From Pseudonocardia sp. ICBG1293 (GTDB taxonomy: Bacteria > Actinomycetota > Actinomycetes > Mycobacteriales > Pseudonocardiaceae), in NCBI RefSeq assembly GCF_020131355.1, contig NZ_JAHLEL010000008.1, positions 1-64,000 of the forward strand: a stretch of DNA of 64,000 bases, in the 5' to 3' direction. The position numbers were made by a program, and so were the translations under genes. The stretch's first letter is position 1. Every line of letters begins with the position of its first letter. The notes beneath the pieces are model-generated. The model was not told the DNA's origin. It ran no database searches and was given only the letters and a program-made list of their open reading frames with translations. Positions 62,247 through 64,000 of the stretch are shown here, one piece after another.

Positions 62247-63137
62247 TCAGCGGCGGGCCGCGAGACGCACCAGGACCAGCGCGGGCCCGGACGGCGCGCG
62301 GCCCCGCCGCCACGCGGCGCGCAGGCGTCGCTGCAGGTCGGCGCCGCGCACCGGGACCGTGCGCAGGGTCCCGGCCGCGACCTCGGCCGCGACGGCCAGG
62401 CCGCTGATCACCGCGGGCCCGGCACCGCCCGCGACCGCGTTCTTGATCGCCGTCGTCGACCCGAGCTCCAGCACCGGCGGGGCGAGCGCCCCGAGCGCGC
62501 GCTCCAGGAACTCCCGGGTCCCCGATCCCGGCTCGCGCGCCACCAGCGGGGTCGTGGCGAGCTGCGCGGCCTCGACCGCGCGCCGGCGGGCCCAGGGGTG
62601 GTCCGGCGCGACGACGAGCGCCAGCCGGTCCCGGCCGACGACCTGCCCGTCGAGGTCCGCGGGCAGGTCGGGGCCCTCGACGAACCCCAGGTCGGCGTCG
62701 CCGGAGCGGACGTCGTCGACCACCTCGGCGGTGTTGTGCGAGGTCAGCGTGACCGCGGTGCCGGGCAGCTCGGCGCGCAGCGCCACCAGCCAGCGGGGCA
62801 GCAGGTACTCCGCGACCGTGAAGCTGGCGGCCACCCGCAGCCGGGCCGCCCGGTCCGTGCGCAGCGCGGCGACGCCCTCGTCGAGGGCGTGCGCGGCGTC
62901 CAGCACCGCCCGTGCCCGCTCGACCACGAGCGCGCCGTCCGGGGTGAGCCGGGTGCCGCGCGGCGACCGCTCCAGCAGGGTCAGCCCGAGCGCGGCCTCC
63001 AGCGTCCTGACCCGGGCGCTGACCGCGGCCTGGGAGATGCCGTGGGCCGCGGCGGCCCTGCCCATGCTCCCCAGGGTGGCGACCGAGACCAGCAGGTCGT
63101 AGGGCACCAGGTCGGCGACGCGCGGGGACAGGGTCAC
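62247..63137 (-). CDS. LysR family transcriptional regulator
   Basis: This encodes about 296 residues. The N-terminal HTH has GSMGRAAAAHGISQAAVSARVRTLEAALGLTLLERSPRG, the LysR signature. The effector domain contains LTSHNTAEVVDDVRSGDADLGFVEGP and VAREPGSGTREFLERAL, close to the CysB/CbbR type. I use the GTG at 63137, the last good start before the HTH; GGAGG lies too close to be ideal, so leaderless translation is possible. It is divergent from, and probably controls, the TDT-family transporter 70 bases away. Confidence 0.9.
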   Translation of the reverse strand: MTLSPRVADLVPYDLLVSVATLGSMGRAAAAHGISQAAVSARVRTLEAALGLTLLERSPRGTRLTPDGALVVERARAVLDAAHALDEGVAALRTDRAARLRVAASFTVAEYLLPRWLVALRAELPGTAVTLTSHNTAEVVDDVRSGDADLGFVEGPDLPADLDGQVVGRDRLALVVAPDHPWARRRAVEAAQLATTPLVAREPGSGTREFLERALGALAPPVLELGSTTAIKNAVAGGAGPAVISGLAVAAEVAAGTLRTVPVRGADLQRRLRAAWRRGRAPSGPALVLVRLAARR

Positions 63138-63207
63138 AACCTCCGATTGTGACTCCGCAACCCGGCGCCGGGTACCGGCGGGCCCCCGACCGGCCGACCG
63201 TGGAGGC

Positions 63208-64000
63208 ATGACGACCCACCTCCGGCCCCCGGCCGCGGCCGCCCCGCAGGCGCCGCACGCGTTCGCCCGCCTCGGGCTGCTGCGCGAGCTCGACACCCCC
63301 GGCGACGCGGTCCGCTCGTTCGGGCCGAACTGGTTCGCCGCGGTGATGGGCACCGGGATCGTCGGCGGGGCGGCCGCGACGCTGCCGGTCCAGTCCCCGC
63401 TGCTGACCGCGTGGGCGACCGGGGTGTGGTGCCTGGCCTCGACGCTGCTGGTAGTGCTCGTGGCCGCGACGGTGGCGCACCGGGTGCGGTTCCCCGAGCG
63501 GGCCCGCGCGCACGCCGCGGACCCGGTGGCCGTGCAGTCCTACGGCGCGGTCGCCATGGCGCTCATGACGGTCGGCGCCGGCGCGGTCCAGTTCGGCCCG
63601 GCCGTGCTCGGCGCCCCGGCCGCCCTCCTGACCAGTGGAGCGCTGTGGCTGACCGGGACGGTGTTCGGGCTGGTCACCGCGGTCGGCGTGCCGTATCTCA
63701 TGATCACCGGACACCGCATCGGACCGGACGCGGTGTCCCCCGCCTGGCTGCTGCCGGTGGTGCCCCCGATGGTGTCGGCCGCGGACGGTGCGCTGCTCGT
63801 CGTCCACCTGGCACCGGGCCCCGGCTGCACCACGCTGCTGCTCGCCTGCGTCGCGCTGTTCGGGATGAGCCTGTTCGCGACACTGGCCCTGCTCCCGCAG
63901 ATCTGGCACCGGCTCGTCGTGCACGGCCCCGGCCCGGCGGCGGCCGTCCCCACCCTGTGGATCGTGCTCGGCCCGCTGGGCCAGTCGGTCACCGCGGCCG
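63208..64000 (+). CDS. TDT family (TehA/Mae1-like) anion transporter, 3'-truncated by window end
   Basis: 264 residues are visible before the window ends. FGPNWFAAVMGTGIVGGAA opens the first helix and is the hallmark of the tellurite-resistance/dicarboxylate transporter family. Seven or more helices are present, with LLPVVPPMVSAADGALLVVH also conserved. Members export sulfite, malate or other anions, or function as channels. The ATG at 63208 follows TGGAGG. Divergence from a CysB-like LysR regulator makes sulfite or a related oxyanion a reasonable, unproven guess. The C-terminus is not in the window. Confidence 0.85.
   Translation, partial: MTTHLRPPAAAAPQAPHAFARLGLLRELDTPGDAVRSFGPNWFAAVMGTGIVGGAAATLPVQSPLLTAWATGVWCLASTLLVVLVAATVAHRVRFPERARAHAADPVAVQSYGAVAMALMTVGAGAVQFGPAVLGAPAALLTSGALWLTGTVFGLVTAVGVPYLMITGHRIGPDAVSPAWLLPVVPPMVSAADGALLVVHLAPGPGCTTLLLACVALFGMSLFATLALLPQIWHRLVVHGPGPAAAVPTLWIVLGPLGQSVTAA

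Overview
The window is chromosomal DNA from a very GC-rich actinobacterium. G or C at third codon positions, frequent GTG starts, ATGA/GTGA/TGATG stop-start overlaps, a Ku protein with a stand-alone ATP-dependent ligase, an F420-type luciferase-like oxidoreductase, an XRE/DUF5753 regulator with a DUF397 partner, and a Pls/PosA-type peptide synthetase together suggest Pseudonocardiaceae, probably Pseudonocardia or a close relative. That placement is inference from gene content. I saw no tRNA, rRNA, insertion sequence, prophage or CRISPR array.

Layout. 0-4.4 kb: the end of a prephenate dehydrogenase, a glycolipid-binding-like protein, divergent DNA ligase and Ku (end joining), and a LytR-CpsA-Psr cell-wall ligase. 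4.6-10.6 kb: a nucleoside-phosphorylase-like protein, then a tightly coupled run of sugar-nucleotide epimerase, two glycosyltransferase-like proteins, a methyltransferase, a membrane-anchored molybdopterin oxidoreductase, a small membrane protein and a PH-domain protein. 10.6-15.8 kb: a menaquinone/geranylgeranyl reductase-like flavoprotein, a membrane Ser/Thr kinase and a CopD-CtaG fusion. 15.8-21.5 kb: a regulon for a four-carbon sugar acid (DeoR regulator, SAF-type dehydrogenase, GntP permease, tetronate kinase, class II aldolase). 21.6-26.9 kb: MFS exporter, AraC regulator, copper P-type ATPase, DsbA-like protein. 27-33 kb: small regulators and metabolic genes.

33.7-39.4 kb holds a six-gene minus-strand operon: a ferric-reductase-like flavocytochrome, a DUF4142 protein, two secreted proteins, a DUF6529 membrane protein and a Rieske lipoprotein. 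It ends in a strong hairpin and looks like an uncharacterised extracytoplasmic electron-transfer system. 40-50 kb: trpBA, an MFS pump with a divergent FadR regulator, mscL, a multicopper oxidase with a four-helix membrane protein, and an amino-acid permease. 50-57 kb: a GntR/ABC exporter operon, an LLM oxidoreductase, two MDR dehydrogenases, an amidohydrolase, a STAS protein and a GATase-like protein. 57.2-61.7 kb: a homopolymer (epsilon-polylysine-type) synthetase. The window ends with a truncated haemoglobin, a LysR regulator and the start of a TDT-family anion transporter.

Four genes (a small secreted protein, the DUF6529 protein, mscL and the polymer synthetase) each contain one single-base frame break lying in or beside a G/C run. 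Either the assembly has homopolymer indels or these genes are damaged. Check this before trusting the truncated products.
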